A DNA stretch of 64,000 nt from JAMZMI01 sp963848175 (lineage in GTDB: Bacteria; Bacteroidota; Bacteroidia; Cytophagales; Cyclobacteriaceae), in contig CAWKCO010000003.1 of assembly GCA_963848175.1 (NCBI GenBank), forward strand, positions 372,001 to 436,000. Direction: 5' to 3'. Numbering within the stretch: position 1 is the stretch's first letter; each line of letters starts with the position of its first letter. The position numbers and the translations under genes are program-made. The notes under the pieces are model-generated. The model made no database searches. It was not told where the DNA came from and was given only the letters and a program-made list of their open reading frames with translations. Positions 16,130-25,673 of this stretch are shown here, one piece after another.

Positions 16130-18874
16130 ATGGATAAATATTCATACATATCTAATGCAGATGTGAGCTATATAGAAGGTCTCTATCAGTCTTACAAGGA
16201 GAACCCTGAAAATGTTGATGAATCTTGGACGAAATTTTTCGAAGGTTTTGAATTTTCCCAGCAGGTAAATGGCTCTTCGGCTCCAGCTGCAACCATGCCT
16301 GGTATATCTTCTGCTGTCACTTCTGTAGAAGGTCTTAAAGAAATAATGGTGCGTAATCTTATCTATGCACATAGATCCAGAGCTCACCTTAAGTCTGACA
16401 CCAATCCCGTGCGAGCACGTCGTGAGCACGTCGTGAGGTTGGAGTTGGAAAATTTTGGACTTACGCACGAAGACTTGGAGGAAGAGTTTGAAGTTGGTTC
16501 AGAAATTGGGTTGGGAAAAGCAAAATTAAAAGACATTGTAGCTAAGCTACAATCCGTTTACCTTGGGCACATAGGATACGAATATAACCACTTGCGCAAC
16601 TCAGACATTTTTGAATGGATGAAAGCCAAAGTGGAAAAGCAAGGAGTGGACATCACCCCTACCACTGCTGAGAAAAAGAGAATCTTAGCTAAACTAAATG
16701 AGGCTGTAGTATTCGAAAACTTCCTACATACAAAGTTTTTGGGTCAAAAGCGTTTTTCTCTGGAAGGAGGGGAAAACACCATTCCGGCTTTGGATAAAAT
16801 CATTACGATGGCCGCTGATGCGGGCGTGCAGGAGGTAGTAATAGGTATGGCGCATAGAGGAAGACTGAATGTGCTTACCAATATTATGGGCAAGACATAC
16901 GAGGAAATCTTTGCGGAGTTTGAAGGCAATGCGGAGCTTGACCTTACCATGGGCGATGGAGATGTGAAATATCATTTGGGCTACTCTAGCCATGTGCAGA
17001 CCGAATCTGGAAAAAAAATATATATAAAGCTTGCTCCAAACCCATCTCACTTAGAGGCTGTAGATCCTGTGGTTCTCGGATACACTCGTGCACAGATAGA
17101 TGACGAATATAGAGGAGACTCTTCCAAGGCTATTCCGGTTCTTATTCACGGCGATGCTGCCGTAGCAGGACAGGGTTTAGTTTATGAATGCATTCAAATG
17201 TCGCACCTGTCAGGATATAGAACCGGGGGTACGATCCACTTTATCATCAATAATCAAGTAGGTTTTACTACGGATTATGATGATGCTCGATCAAGTATTT
17301 ATTGTACAGATTTAGCAAAAATCGTAGATGCTCCAGTACTTCACGTGAATGGAGATGATGCTGAGGCAGTGACTTATGCCGTGTCTTTGGCAGTCGAATA
17401 TCGTCAAAAATTTCAGCAAGACTTTTTTATAGACCTATTATGCTACAGACGCCATGGTCACAATGAGAGCGATGAGCCCAAATTCACCCAGCCCAAACTT
17501 TATAACCTTATAGCCAAACATCCTAATCCACGAGAGATTTACGTCAAAAAACTCATTGAAAGAGGAGATATCAATGATGCAGAGGTGGACAAGTTGGACA
17601 AAGAATTTAAGCAACTGCTTCAGGATCGTCTCGATGAAGTGAAGCAAAAGCCTCTTCCATATAAGCCACAAAAAATTGAAGAGGAATGGCATTATTTGAG
17701 AAGATCCAAACTTGAGGATTTTGATCAATCTCCTGATACCTCTATCACGGATGAAGTCTATAAAAAGGTAACAAAAGCGCTCACTACAATCCCTAAAGGA
17801 TTCAAGCCTCTCAGGCAAATAGATAAACTATTGAAAGAGCGCAAAGCCAATTTTGGAGAAAAGAAAATGCTCACTTGGGCCGATGCAGAGCTGTTGGCCT
17901 ATGGATCTCTATTGGCAGAGGGTAAGATCGTAAGGATGTCAGGGCAAGATGTGAAAAGGGGAACTTTCTCGCACAGACATGCCGTGCTTTTTGATTCAAA
18001 TACAAATGAGCCTTATTGTAATTTGGATCACATTCAGGAAAATCAAGAGCCCTTCAGGATTTTCAACTCGTTGCTCTCTGAGTATGGAGTTTTGGGCTTT
18101 GAATATGGATACGCCATGGCTACTCCTAGTGCTTTGGTGATATGGGAAGCTCAGTTTGGAGATTTTTCCAATGGTGCGCAAGTAATGATCGATCAGTTTA
18201 TTACTTCTGCCGAGACCAAATGGCAAAGAATGAATGGTCTGGTGATGCTGCTGCCACACGGTTATGAAGGTCAAGGTCCGGAGCATTCTAGTGCGAGAAT
18301 GGAGCGGTTTCTTCAAATGACAGCTCAAGAGAACATGATAGTGGTGGATATCACTACACCTGCCAACTTGTTTCACCTGCTCAGACGTCAGGTGACATGG
18401 GAATTTAGAAAACCATGTGTGGTGTTCTCTCCAAAATCACTTTTAAGACACCCTAAAGTAATTTCTTCGCAAGAAGAATTCCTAAATGGAACTTTTCAAG
18501 AAGTGATCGGCGATGACTATGCTACTGTGAAAAGTGTAACTAAGGTATTGCTGTGTACAGGTAAAGTGTACTTTGATTTATTGGAAGAGCAGCAGAATAA
18601 AAAAAGGAAAGATGTAGCGATCGTTCGATTAGAACAATTGTATCCTTTCCCCAAAAAGCAACTTGAAGATGCGTTGAAAGCGTATTCCAATCCACAATTG
18701 GTGTGGGTACAAGAAGAACCAAAAAATATGGGAGCGAAAGGGTTTATGATTCGCGTTTCAGAGTTGGATCTGAAATTTGTTGCCAGAAAATCTATGGCGT
18801 CTCCTGCTACCGGCTACTCAAAAATACACAAAGAGGAGCAAGCAGAAATCGTGAGAAAAGCATTTGAAATTTAA
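16130..18874 (+). CDS. sucA: 2-oxoglutarate dehydrogenase E1 component
   Basis: 914 residues, full length for the thiamine-diphosphate E1 of the 2-oxoglutarate dehydrogenase complex. It begins with the E1 N-terminal segment (SYIEGLYQSYKENPENVDES) used for docking to E2. It contains VIGMAHRGRLNVLTNIMGK, HGDAAVAGQGLVYECIQMS, RHGHNESDEPKFTQP and, in the C-terminal transketolase-like part, LVMLLPHGYEGQGPEHSSAR. Together with E2 and E3 it converts 2-oxoglutarate to succinyl-CoA in the TCA cycle. All three subunits are consecutive here, which ensures equal expression. Confidence 0.97.
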   Translation: MDKYSYISNADVSYIEGLYQSYKENPENVDESWTKFFEGFEFSQQVNGSSAPAATMPGISSAVTSVEGLKEIMVRNLIYAHRSRAHLKSDTNPVRARREHVVRLELENFGLTHEDLEEEFEVGSEIGLGKAKLKDIVAKLQSVYLGHIGYEYNHLRNSDIFEWMKAKVEKQGVDITPTTAEKKRILAKLNEAVVFENFLHTKFLGQKRFSLEGGENTIPALDKIITMAADAGVQEVVIGMAHRGRLNVLTNIMGKTYEEIFAEFEGNAELDLTMGDGDVKYHLGYSSHVQTESGKKIYIKLAPNPSHLEAVDPVVLGYTRAQIDDEYRGDSSKAIPVLIHGDAAVAGQGLVYECIQMSHLSGYRTGGTIHFIINNQVGFTTDYDDARSSIYCTDLAKIVDAPVLHVNGDDAEAVTYAVSLAVEYRQKFQQDFFIDLLCYRRHGHNESDEPKFTQPKLYNLIAKHPNPREIYVKKLIERGDINDAEVDKLDKEFKQLLQDRLDEVKQKPLPYKPQKIEEEWHYLRRSKLEDFDQSPDTSITDEVYKKVTKALTTIPKGFKPLRQIDKLLKERKANFGEKKMLTWADAELLAYGSLLAEGKIVRMSGQDVKRGTFSHRHAVLFDSNTNEPYCNLDHIQENQEPFRIFNSLLSEYGVLGFEYGYAMATPSALVIWEAQFGDFSNGAQVMIDQFITSAETKWQRMNGLVMLLPHGYEGQGPEHSSARMERFLQMTAQENMIVVDITTPANLFHLLRRQVTWEFRKPCVVFSPKSLLRHPKVISSQEEFLNGTFQEVIGDDYATVKSVTKVLLCTGKVYFDLLEEQQNKKRKDVAIVRLEQLYPFPKKQLEDALKAYSNPQLVWVQEEPKNMGAKGFMIRVSELDLKFVARKSMASPATGYSKIHKEEQAEIVRKAFEI

Positions 18875-18887
18875 AAAATAAGATAAT

Positions 18888-20395
18888 ATGAGCCTTGAAA
18901 TAAAAGTACCAGCAGTAGGCGAATCAATCTCCGAGGTAACCATAGCCCAATGGGTTAAGGCAGATGGAGACTATGTGGAGATGGATGAGATTATCTGTGA
19001 ATTGGAATCGGATAAAGCCACCTTCGAAGTGACCGCTGAGTCGGCTGGAGTTTTACATATAAAAGCCCAAGAAGGAGATACATTAGAAATCGGAGGTCTT
19101 CTATGCGAGATAGATGATTCTCAAGTGGAGAAAAAAGAAGAATCTAAGGCAGAAAAGCCAAAAGAAGAGCCAAAAAGTACTGGCAAAGTACTTGAAATGA
19201 ATGTGCCAGCCGTTGGTGAGTCCATCAACGAGGTAACCATCTCTGCATGGCAGAAAGCGGATGGTGATTTTGTCGAACTTGATGAAGTTATTGCTGAAAT
19301 CGAATCAGATAAAGCCACTTTCGATCTTACGGCAGAAGCACCAGGCGTGCTTAGGATCATAGCTCAAGAAGGAGATACATTAGAAATTGGTGCTCTTTTG
19401 TGCAAAATAGAGGTAAGCGAACAGGCAGAGTCCTCTTCATCTCCTCATCTCAGGAGTCGAATTCAACTTCTGCTTCAGAGGGGTCTTATGCTACGGGGCA
19501 TGCTTCTCCAGCAGCGGCTAAAATTCTAAGTGAAAAGGGTGTAGACGCTTCAAGTGTTTCAGGATCAGGAAAGGATGGTCGCATTACAAAAGAAGATGCC
19601 CTGAAAGCAGAGAAGGCTGCTCCAAAACAGTCAGCTGCTTCTAAGCCTGCTGAAAAGCAGGAAACTAAAGCATCTTCATCAACTTCATCTGGAGAGAGAG
19701 AGCAGCGAAGAGAAAAGATGTCTTCATTAAGAAAGACCGTTTCAAAGCGATTGGTTTCTGTTAAAAATGAAACCGCTATGCTCACAACTTTCAACGAAGT
19801 GAACATGGGGCCGATTATGGAGCTTAGAAAGAAATACAAGGAAGCTTTCAAAGAGAAACACGAAGTGGGGCTCGGATTCATGTCATTTTTCACCAAAGCT
19901 TGTTGTATGGCACTGCAGGAGTGGCCAGCAGTGAATGCGATGATCGATGGAGAAGAGATCGTTTATAGTAATTATTGTGATGTCTCTATTGCAGTAAGTG
20001 CGCCTAAGGGATTGGTTGTGCCTGTAATTAGAAATGCCGAAACCCTAAGCTTTGATCAAGTTGAAAAAGAGGTGGTTCGCCTAGCGGTGAAGGCACGTGA
20101 AGGCAAGCTGAGTATTGACGAAATGCAAGGTGGAACTTTCACCATTACCAATGGAGGAATTTTCGGATCGATGCTGTCTACGCCAATTATAAACGCACCT
20201 CAGTCGGCCATTTTAGGAATGCACAATATCGTGGAGCGGCCGGTAGTAGAGAATGGAGAAATTGTAGTTCGTCCTATCATGTATGTCGCCTTATCTTATG
20301 ATCACAGAATTATTGATGGTAGGGAGTCGGTAAGTTTCCTTGTGAGAGTGAAACAGCTTCTTGAGGATCCAAGCAGATTGCTTTTGGGTGTTTAA
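18888..20395 (+). CDS. sucB: 2-oxoglutarate dehydrogenase E2 (succinyltransferase), frameshifted
   Basis: Two overlapping frames (18888-19529 and 19400-20395) form one gene of about 502 codons. The first carries two lipoyl domains with the lipoylated Lys in ELESDKATFEV and EIESDKATFDL. The second carries the peripheral subunit-binding domain (SPAAAKILSEKGVDASSVSG) and the catalytic domain with the active-site motif SYDHRIIDGRESV. The break lies in a Ser-rich linker near 19430-19455, where one base seems missing (or two are extra). As it is in a linker, two separate polypeptides could fold, but an indel in the sequence is more likely. Two lipoyl domains in E2 are common in Bacteroidota. Confidence 0.93.
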
Positions 20396-20453
20396 TGAGC
20401 ATATCATTACTTTTTTAAACTTAAATTGGTTTTACACCATCTAAAATAGATAT

Positions 20454-21848
20454 ATGGATTATCAAGTTACGGTAATAGGTTCTGGGCCAGGAGGATATGT
20501 AGCCGCCATTAGATGCGCTCAACTTGGCCTCAAAACAGCCATTATAGAAAAGTATGATACCCTTGGAGGTACTTGTTTGAATGTGGGTTGTATCCCATCC
20601 AAAGCACTGCTTGATTCTTCAGAGCATTTTCATAACGCAGCGGAGACTTTCAAGGAGCATGGAATAGATATTCCGAAACCCAAAGTCAATATCAAGCAAA
20701 TGATTGCTCGTAAGGCTGATGTGGTTAAGCAAAACACCGAAGGCATCAATTATCTTATGAGTAAGAATAAAATTGATGTGCTTCACGGACTTGGTTCGTT
20801 TGTCGATAAAAACACAATCAAAATCTCTGGAAAAGAAGAGAAAACGATTACTACTGAGAAAGTAATAATTGCTACAGGCTCAAAGCCTGCCTCGCTTCCA
20901 TTTATTAAATTGGATAAAAAGAGAGTGATTACTAGTACAGAGGCATTAGAACTGAAAGAGATTCCAAAGCACCTGGTAGTAATCGGAGGCGGTGTTATCG
21001 GGCTTGAGCTAGGGTCTGTATATGCGCGACTTGGAGCAAAGGTGTCTGTCGTGGAGTTTATGGATAATATTATTCCTACGATGGATACTACTTTAGGCAA
21101 AGAGCTTCAAAAGTCACTGAAGAAGATAGGCTTTGAGTTTTATTTGGGGCACAAAGTATCTCAGGTTTCTACTTCAGATAAAGAAGTGACCATCACAGCA
21201 GATACTCCAAAAGGAGAAAAACTAGAATTAAAAGGTGATTACTGCCTTGTGTCAATAGGTCGTAAACCGTACACAGAAGGTTTGGGGTTGGAAAAAGTAG
21301 GGGTGAAGCTTTCAGATAGAGGTCAAATAGAAACGGATCAACATCTACGAACCAATATCGACAATATATGGGCAATAGGAGACGTAGTGAAAGGAGCCAT
21401 GCTCGCGCACAAAGCTGAAGAAGAAGGCGTTTTTGTTGCAGAGCAAATGAACGGCCAAAAACCTCATATCAACTACAATCTGATACCTGGGGTAGTCTAC
21501 ACATGGCCAGAGGTTGCAAGCGTTGGGTTCACCGAAGAACAATTGAAAGAAAAGAAAATAGCTTTTAAAGCTGGTAAGTTTCCTTTCAAGGCATTAGGCA
21601 GAGCCCGAGCTTCTATGGATTTAGACGGTTTGGTGAAAGTTTTGGCTGATAAAGAAACTGACGAAATCCTTGGAGTACACATTATTGGTGCACGAGCCGC
21701 AGATATGATTGCTAGTGCAGTTACGGCTATGGAGTTTAGAGCATCAGCCGAAGATGTTGCCAGAATGTCGCATGCGCACCCTACCTATATGGAAGCAGTG
21801 AAGGAGGCATGTTTGGCTGCAACCGAAAATAGACCTATACATATATAG
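20454..21848 (+). CDS. lpdA: Dihydrolipoyl dehydrogenase (E3)
   Basis: 464 residues. FAD-binding motif VIGSGPGGYVAAIRCAQLG, redox disulfide Cys41/Cys46 in GGTCLNVGCIPSK, NAD motif VIGGGVIGLELGSVYARLG, and the C-terminal HAHPTYMEAVKEA with the catalytic His. It reoxidises the lipoyl groups of E2 and passes electrons to NAD+. The third gene of the suc operon, 58 bp after sucB, it may also serve other 2-oxoacid dehydrogenases and the glycine cleavage system. Confidence 0.97.
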   Translation: MDYQVTVIGSGPGGYVAAIRCAQLGLKTAIIEKYDTLGGTCLNVGCIPSKALLDSSEHFHNAAETFKEHGIDIPKPKVNIKQMIARKADVVKQNTEGINYLMSKNKIDVLHGLGSFVDKNTIKISGKEEKTITTEKVIIATGSKPASLPFIKLDKKRVITSTEALELKEIPKHLVVIGGGVIGLELGSVYARLGAKVSVVEFMDNIIPTMDTTLGKELQKSLKKIGFEFYLGHKVSQVSTSDKEVTITADTPKGEKLELKGDYCLVSIGRKPYTEGLGLEKVGVKLSDRGQIETDQHLRTNIDNIWAIGDVVKGAMLAHKAEEEGVFVAEQMNGQKPHINYNLIPGVVYTWPEVASVGFTEEQLKEKKIAFKAGKFPFKALGRARASMDLDGLVKVLADKETDEILGVHIIGARAADMIASAVTAMEFRASAEDVARMSHAHPTYMEAVKEACLAATENRPIHI

Positions 21849-21872
21849 GTATATGGCCTATCTTTGGAGAAT

Positions 21873-21910
21873 AAAAAGTCATTATGCTGAGAGTCGCATA
21901 ATGACTTTTT
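21873..21910 (+). terminator. Rho-independent terminator of the suc operon
   Basis: AAAAAGTCATTATGC (21873-21887) is the perfect inverse of GCATAATGACTTTTT (21896-21910), with an 8-nt loop. Confidence 0.9.
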
Positions 21911-22012
21911 AGTTTTAATTAATATACCCTAACATAATTCCTTAGTTTTTAGTGAATTGTGTTAATTTTAGATAAGTTTATTACCGCCATCATTTTAATC
22001 ACGAACCGAGGC

Positions 22013-23737
22013 ATGAGGAAAATATTAATTCTTCTAGCATTATTTACATTTCAAAGTGTGCTCGTAGCACAAAAGCATCCGCTTTCTAAAAGTGATTCTG
22101 GAATTGTATTCAAAAATTTGGAGAAGTATGACTACCTCATGAAGCAAAAAGATCTGAGGGGCGCATCAGGAGCTTTGAATGATGTAGCTTTTGTCTTTTG
22201 GAATAACAATCACTATCAAGAAGCCGCACATTATTATGAAAAGTCCTTAAAACTCAATGAGCAAGTTGCTAATGAGAACGGAATAGCCATGATCAATAAT
22301 AATTTGGGCATGCTTTACTCTGATTTAGGGCAATATGATAAGTCGTTAACTTGCTTTAGTAAAACGCTATCAGCACGGAGATCGCATGATGAACCTGCTG
22401 GTATTACTTCGGCGCTCATCAATATTTCGGTTGTACTAAACAACCTAGAAAGATACGACGAATCAATAGAGCTTTTATCAGAAGCATTGGATATTTCCAG
22501 AGCTGTTTATGATAAATATCAAATGAGGAGCGTGTATGGAATGCTTTCTGAAACTTACGAGAAACAGGGGAATGTTGAAAAATCCCTTAAATACTTCGAC
22601 CTATATAAAACATTTCATGAGGAACTTCAGCGCCAAGAAGTCAGCGGACTGAAAGTGCAAATCGAAAAGGAAAAGGTTCAAACCAATCTGGCCGAAGCTG
22701 ATCGCGCTTTGAAGGAGATCGAATTATTAAAAAAGGAATTGGAAGTGCTACGGCAGCAGCAAGAGATTCAAATGAAAGACTCAATCAACCAACAGCTGTA
22801 TAGTAGTCTTTCCAAAAATCAGATTGCACTTCAACTTTTGGAAAAGGAAAAACAACTTGGGGAGTTAGAGGCCTTGGCTGTTGAGCAACAGAATGCTCAA
22901 TTGGTAAAAGAGCGATCAAGTTTGAGAATCATTTTCGGGATAGTCCTATTCGCTGTTTTAGTGATCGGATCACTCATTTACTTAAATTTTAGAAAAACGA
23001 AAGGATTCGCTATTCACATGAGAGAAAAGAACCTCTCCATAGAAAGACAGAAGGTTGAGCTTGAAAAAGCAAACGATTTAAAGAATCGGATATTCTCTAT
23101 TATTTCTCATGACTTAAGAAGTCCAATTAGTTCGCTTCAGGGCTTTTTTAGCGTTATTGATGGCTTTGAAATGGAGGATGAATTGAAGCAAGCATTAGGT
23201 AGTGTAGAATCACAGTTAACCAATAGCGCTACTCTACTAGAGAATTTGCTTACATGGTCTAAATCTCAAATTCAAAACGCTGATCCCGTCATAGAGAAGG
23301 TTCAAATCGATGATCTTGTTAACGAGACGTTCATGTTGTTGCAATTTCAAGCAGCGAAAAAGGGAATTACGCTTGAGAGCTCCGTTTCGAAAGGAGATAT
23401 TCTTGAAACAGACCGTGCTATGGTCAATATTGTCATCCGGAATTTGGTTCAAAATGCCATTAAATTTACTCCAGAAGGGGGGAAAGTGAAAGTTAATTTT
23501 GAGAATTCGGAAGGTCATAAATGTATCATGGTTCACGATACAGGCGTAGGGATGACAGAGAAGAAAATTGCTGATTTATTTGATATTAGTACCAATAGGA
23601 GTAGTGTAGGAACAGCAAAAGAGAAAGGATCTGGACTAGGACTGATATTATGTAAGGAATTGATAGCCAAAGTAAATGGTCTAATTGAAGTGTCTAGTAA
23701 GCCTGGAATGGGGTCTGTCTTTGTTCTGAAATTTTAA
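22013..23737 (+). CDS. TPR-domain membrane sensor histidine kinase
   Basis: Start chosen at the ATG at 22013 because it opens a signal peptide (MRKILILLALFTFQSVLVAQ); the frame is open from a GTG at 21959. Order: a periplasmic region of tetratricopeptide repeats (NNLGMLYSDLGQYDKSLTCF, INISVVLNNLERYDESIELL), a coiled coil rich in Glu/Lys/Gln, one membrane segment (about 306-326), a HisKA domain with phospho-acceptor His366 in SIISHDLRSP, and a HATPase domain with the N box NLVQNAIKFTPEGG, DTGVGM and GSGLGLILCKEL. No response regulator is adjacent, so it is an orphan kinase; this TPR-kinase layout is frequent in Bacteroidota. Its signal is unknown. Confidence 0.88.
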   Translation: MRKILILLALFTFQSVLVAQKHPLSKSDSGIVFKNLEKYDYLMKQKDLRGASGALNDVAFVFWNNNHYQEAAHYYEKSLKLNEQVANENGIAMINNNLGMLYSDLGQYDKSLTCFSKTLSARRSHDEPAGITSALINISVVLNNLERYDESIELLSEALDISRAVYDKYQMRSVYGMLSETYEKQGNVEKSLKYFDLYKTFHEELQRQEVSGLKVQIEKEKVQTNLAEADRALKEIELLKKELEVLRQQQEIQMKDSINQQLYSSLSKNQIALQLLEKEKQLGELEALAVEQQNAQLVKERSSLRIIFGIVLFAVLVIGSLIYLNFRKTKGFAIHMREKNLSIERQKVELEKANDLKNRIFSIISHDLRSPISSLQGFFSVIDGFEMEDELKQALGSVESQLTNSATLLENLLTWSKSQIQNADPVIEKVQIDDLVNETFMLLQFQAAKKGITLESSVSKGDILETDRAMVNIVIRNLVQNAIKFTPEGGKVKVNFENSEGHKCIMVHDTGVGMTEKKIADLFDISTNRSSVGTAKEKGSGLGLILCKELIAKVNGLIEVSSKPGMGSVFVLKF

Positions 23738-23764
23738 CCTTACCACTATCTAACCTAATTAAGA

Positions 23765-25504
23765 ATGAAGTATTTATTTGCAGGTCTTTTTATGTTCGCG
23801 TTTGTTGTTTTACACGCGCAACAAGAAAGACCAACCCACTTTACTGATTCCACGGGGCAATTGTATTGGAGAAAGTCAACTCCTGTTTACCTTTTTATTT
23901 CGGATAAGCCAGAAGGGAGCACACCTACAAGGTTAAAAAGTCAGTCTACACCACAGTATGCCAATCCTTTATATTTTGATACAGAAGGGGTCAATTTTAT
24001 TAGGACTCGCGAGGCTGTTGATCCAGTAACAATGAAGGTTGTTCCCAATTTGGAGGTTATGTTTGAAGTGTATGCCGATGGTACTGCACCTGTAAGTGAA
24101 GTTTCCTATGACAGAGTAAATAAGTTCCGAGGAGTAGATGCTGTTTACTATCAGGACGGACTCACGGTATCTCTAAAGACTAGTGATCAGTTGTCAGGTG
24201 TGCGAAAGCTGAATTATGCCTTGAACGACACACTTTTCTCACAATATGATTCGGCTTTTGTTTTTGAAGGTTCGGGTACATATTTGTTGAGATTTTATGC
24301 TGAAGATAATGTTGGAAACGTAGAGGAGACCCAGTCGGTATCGTTCATTGTAGATAATCAGCCTCCAGTTACTAAATTGAATATCAATAATATCACAGAG
24401 GATAATGTTATTTCAGCGGCATCCAAGATGTATCTTATTTCATATGATTCTGCGTCTGGAGTATCTAAGGTTTACTATAAGTTTGATGATCAGGCCTACC
24501 AGTTATATGATGGCAAAGGGATAAACTTCACTTCATTGAATGAAGACGACCATACGGTGACTTTTTATTCGATAGATAATGTTAAGAATGTTGAAGAGAC
24601 TCAATCTTTTACGTTTTTCTTTGATAAAACTGCACCTCTTATGGTTGCAGATGTACTTGGCGATCGATTCATCGTAGGGGATGATATATACTTTTCAGGA
24701 AGGACAAAATTGAAGTTAACAGCGGTAGATAATAAGGTTGGAGTAAAGGAAATTATGTTTTCGGTCGACGATTCACCATTTGCGGATTACGAAAAGCCGT
24801 TTTATCTACCAAGTGTTTCAGGTGTGCATTTGATACGTTATTACTCAGTTGATAACCTGAATAACAGCACTGCTGATTCGAAGAGAAGCAACTACTTAGG
24901 TAAAGGAGGATATGAAGAGTTTAAACATAGCGTAAGTAAATTCTATGTAGATCTTACAGGGCCACTTATTGACTATAAAATCGGAAAGTATTCGTTTGTG
25001 CGTGAGGATACGTTATATATAGGACCGAGTACAAAAATTACACTTTCAGGAAAGGATATGGAGTCTGGCTTCAAGGAGTTGTCTTATTCGGTGAATCAGG
25101 AATACGGCGAGGTTATCTATACAGAACCCTTTAGTCTAACAAAGGAGGGGTATACCACCCTTCACTTTTATGGTTATGATAATGTAAATAATAGAAATGT
25201 TTCGAAGTTTCAATTTTATCTAGATGCGACTAAACCACAGATATTTGTTCAGTTCAATACTGGGAGTGTAAGAATGAGAGGGAGCGTAGAAGTATTTCCT
25301 TTAACTACAGGTATTTTCCTATCAGCTACGGACAAAACAGCTGGTATTAGCAACTTGTACTACAAGATTGATGATCAACCAGAGAAGCCCTATGCAGGGC
25401 TTATTACTGAGATAGGAAAGGGCAAACATACAATCACAGTTCGTGCAGTGGACTTTCTTAACAATGAAAATATTGAGGAGTTTGAATTCATATTGAAAGA
25501 CTAA
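23765..25504 (+). CDS. Exported protein with OmpL47-type repeats
   Basis: 579 residues with a signal peptide (MKYLFAGLFMFAFVVLHAQQ). The rest is a series of about five beta-rich repeats of 80-100 residues. Each ends in a motif such as FYAEDNVGNVEETQS, FYSIDNVKNVEETQS, YYSVDNLNNS, FYGYDNVNNRN or VRAVDFLNNEN, followed by a DKTAP- or DATKP-like turn. This pattern is annotated as OmpL47-type beta-barrel domain in databases and resembles Ig-like cell-surface modules. There is no T9SS tail, so it probably stays periplasmic or in the outer membrane. It starts 27 bp after the histidine kinase, so the two may be cotranscribed and functionally linked. Confidence 0.75.
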   Translation: MKYLFAGLFMFAFVVLHAQQERPTHFTDSTGQLYWRKSTPVYLFISDKPEGSTPTRLKSQSTPQYANPLYFDTEGVNFIRTREAVDPVTMKVVPNLEVMFEVYADGTAPVSEVSYDRVNKFRGVDAVYYQDGLTVSLKTSDQLSGVRKLNYALNDTLFSQYDSAFVFEGSGTYLLRFYAEDNVGNVEETQSVSFIVDNQPPVTKLNINNITEDNVISAASKMYLISYDSASGVSKVYYKFDDQAYQLYDGKGINFTSLNEDDHTVTFYSIDNVKNVEETQSFTFFFDKTAPLMVADVLGDRFIVGDDIYFSGRTKLKLTAVDNKVGVKEIMFSVDDSPFADYEKPFYLPSVSGVHLIRYYSVDNLNNSTADSKRSNYLGKGGYEEFKHSVSKFYVDLTGPLIDYKIGKYSFVREDTLYIGPSTKITLSGKDMESGFKELSYSVNQEYGEVIYTEPFSLTKEGYTTLHFYGYDNVNNRNVSKFQFYLDATKPQIFVQFNTGSVRMRGSVEVFPLTTGIFLSATDKTAGISNLYYKIDDQPEKPYAGLITEIGKGKHTITVRAVDFLNNENIEEFEFILKD

Positions 25505-25527
25505 AACTTTCAAATAAGAATAATTTA

Positions 25528-25566
25528 AAAGGTCGTATTCTTAAAACAGAGTGCGACCTTTTTTTT
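25528..25566 (+). terminator. Rho-independent terminator
   Basis: The arms around AAAGGTCG and CGACCTTT (about 25528-25560) enclose an imperfect stem, and a T8 run follows. It ends the OmpL47-type gene. Confidence 0.75.
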
Positions 25567-25615
25567 ATGTAAAATATTCAGTGATCTGCTTTATGAGGAA
25601 GGGGGAGTGGAAAAT

Positions 25616-25646
25616 AAAAAGGCCACACAATGTGCGGCCTTTTCTA
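25616..25646 (-). terminator. Terminator of the nrd operon
   Basis: AAAAAGGCC pairs with GGCCTTTT around a short ACACA/TGTG inner stem. Read on the minus strand, it follows nrdA and ends in a T run. Confidence 0.75.
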
Positions 25647-25673
25647 TATTAGTTAAATGTGATGAGTGAGGGT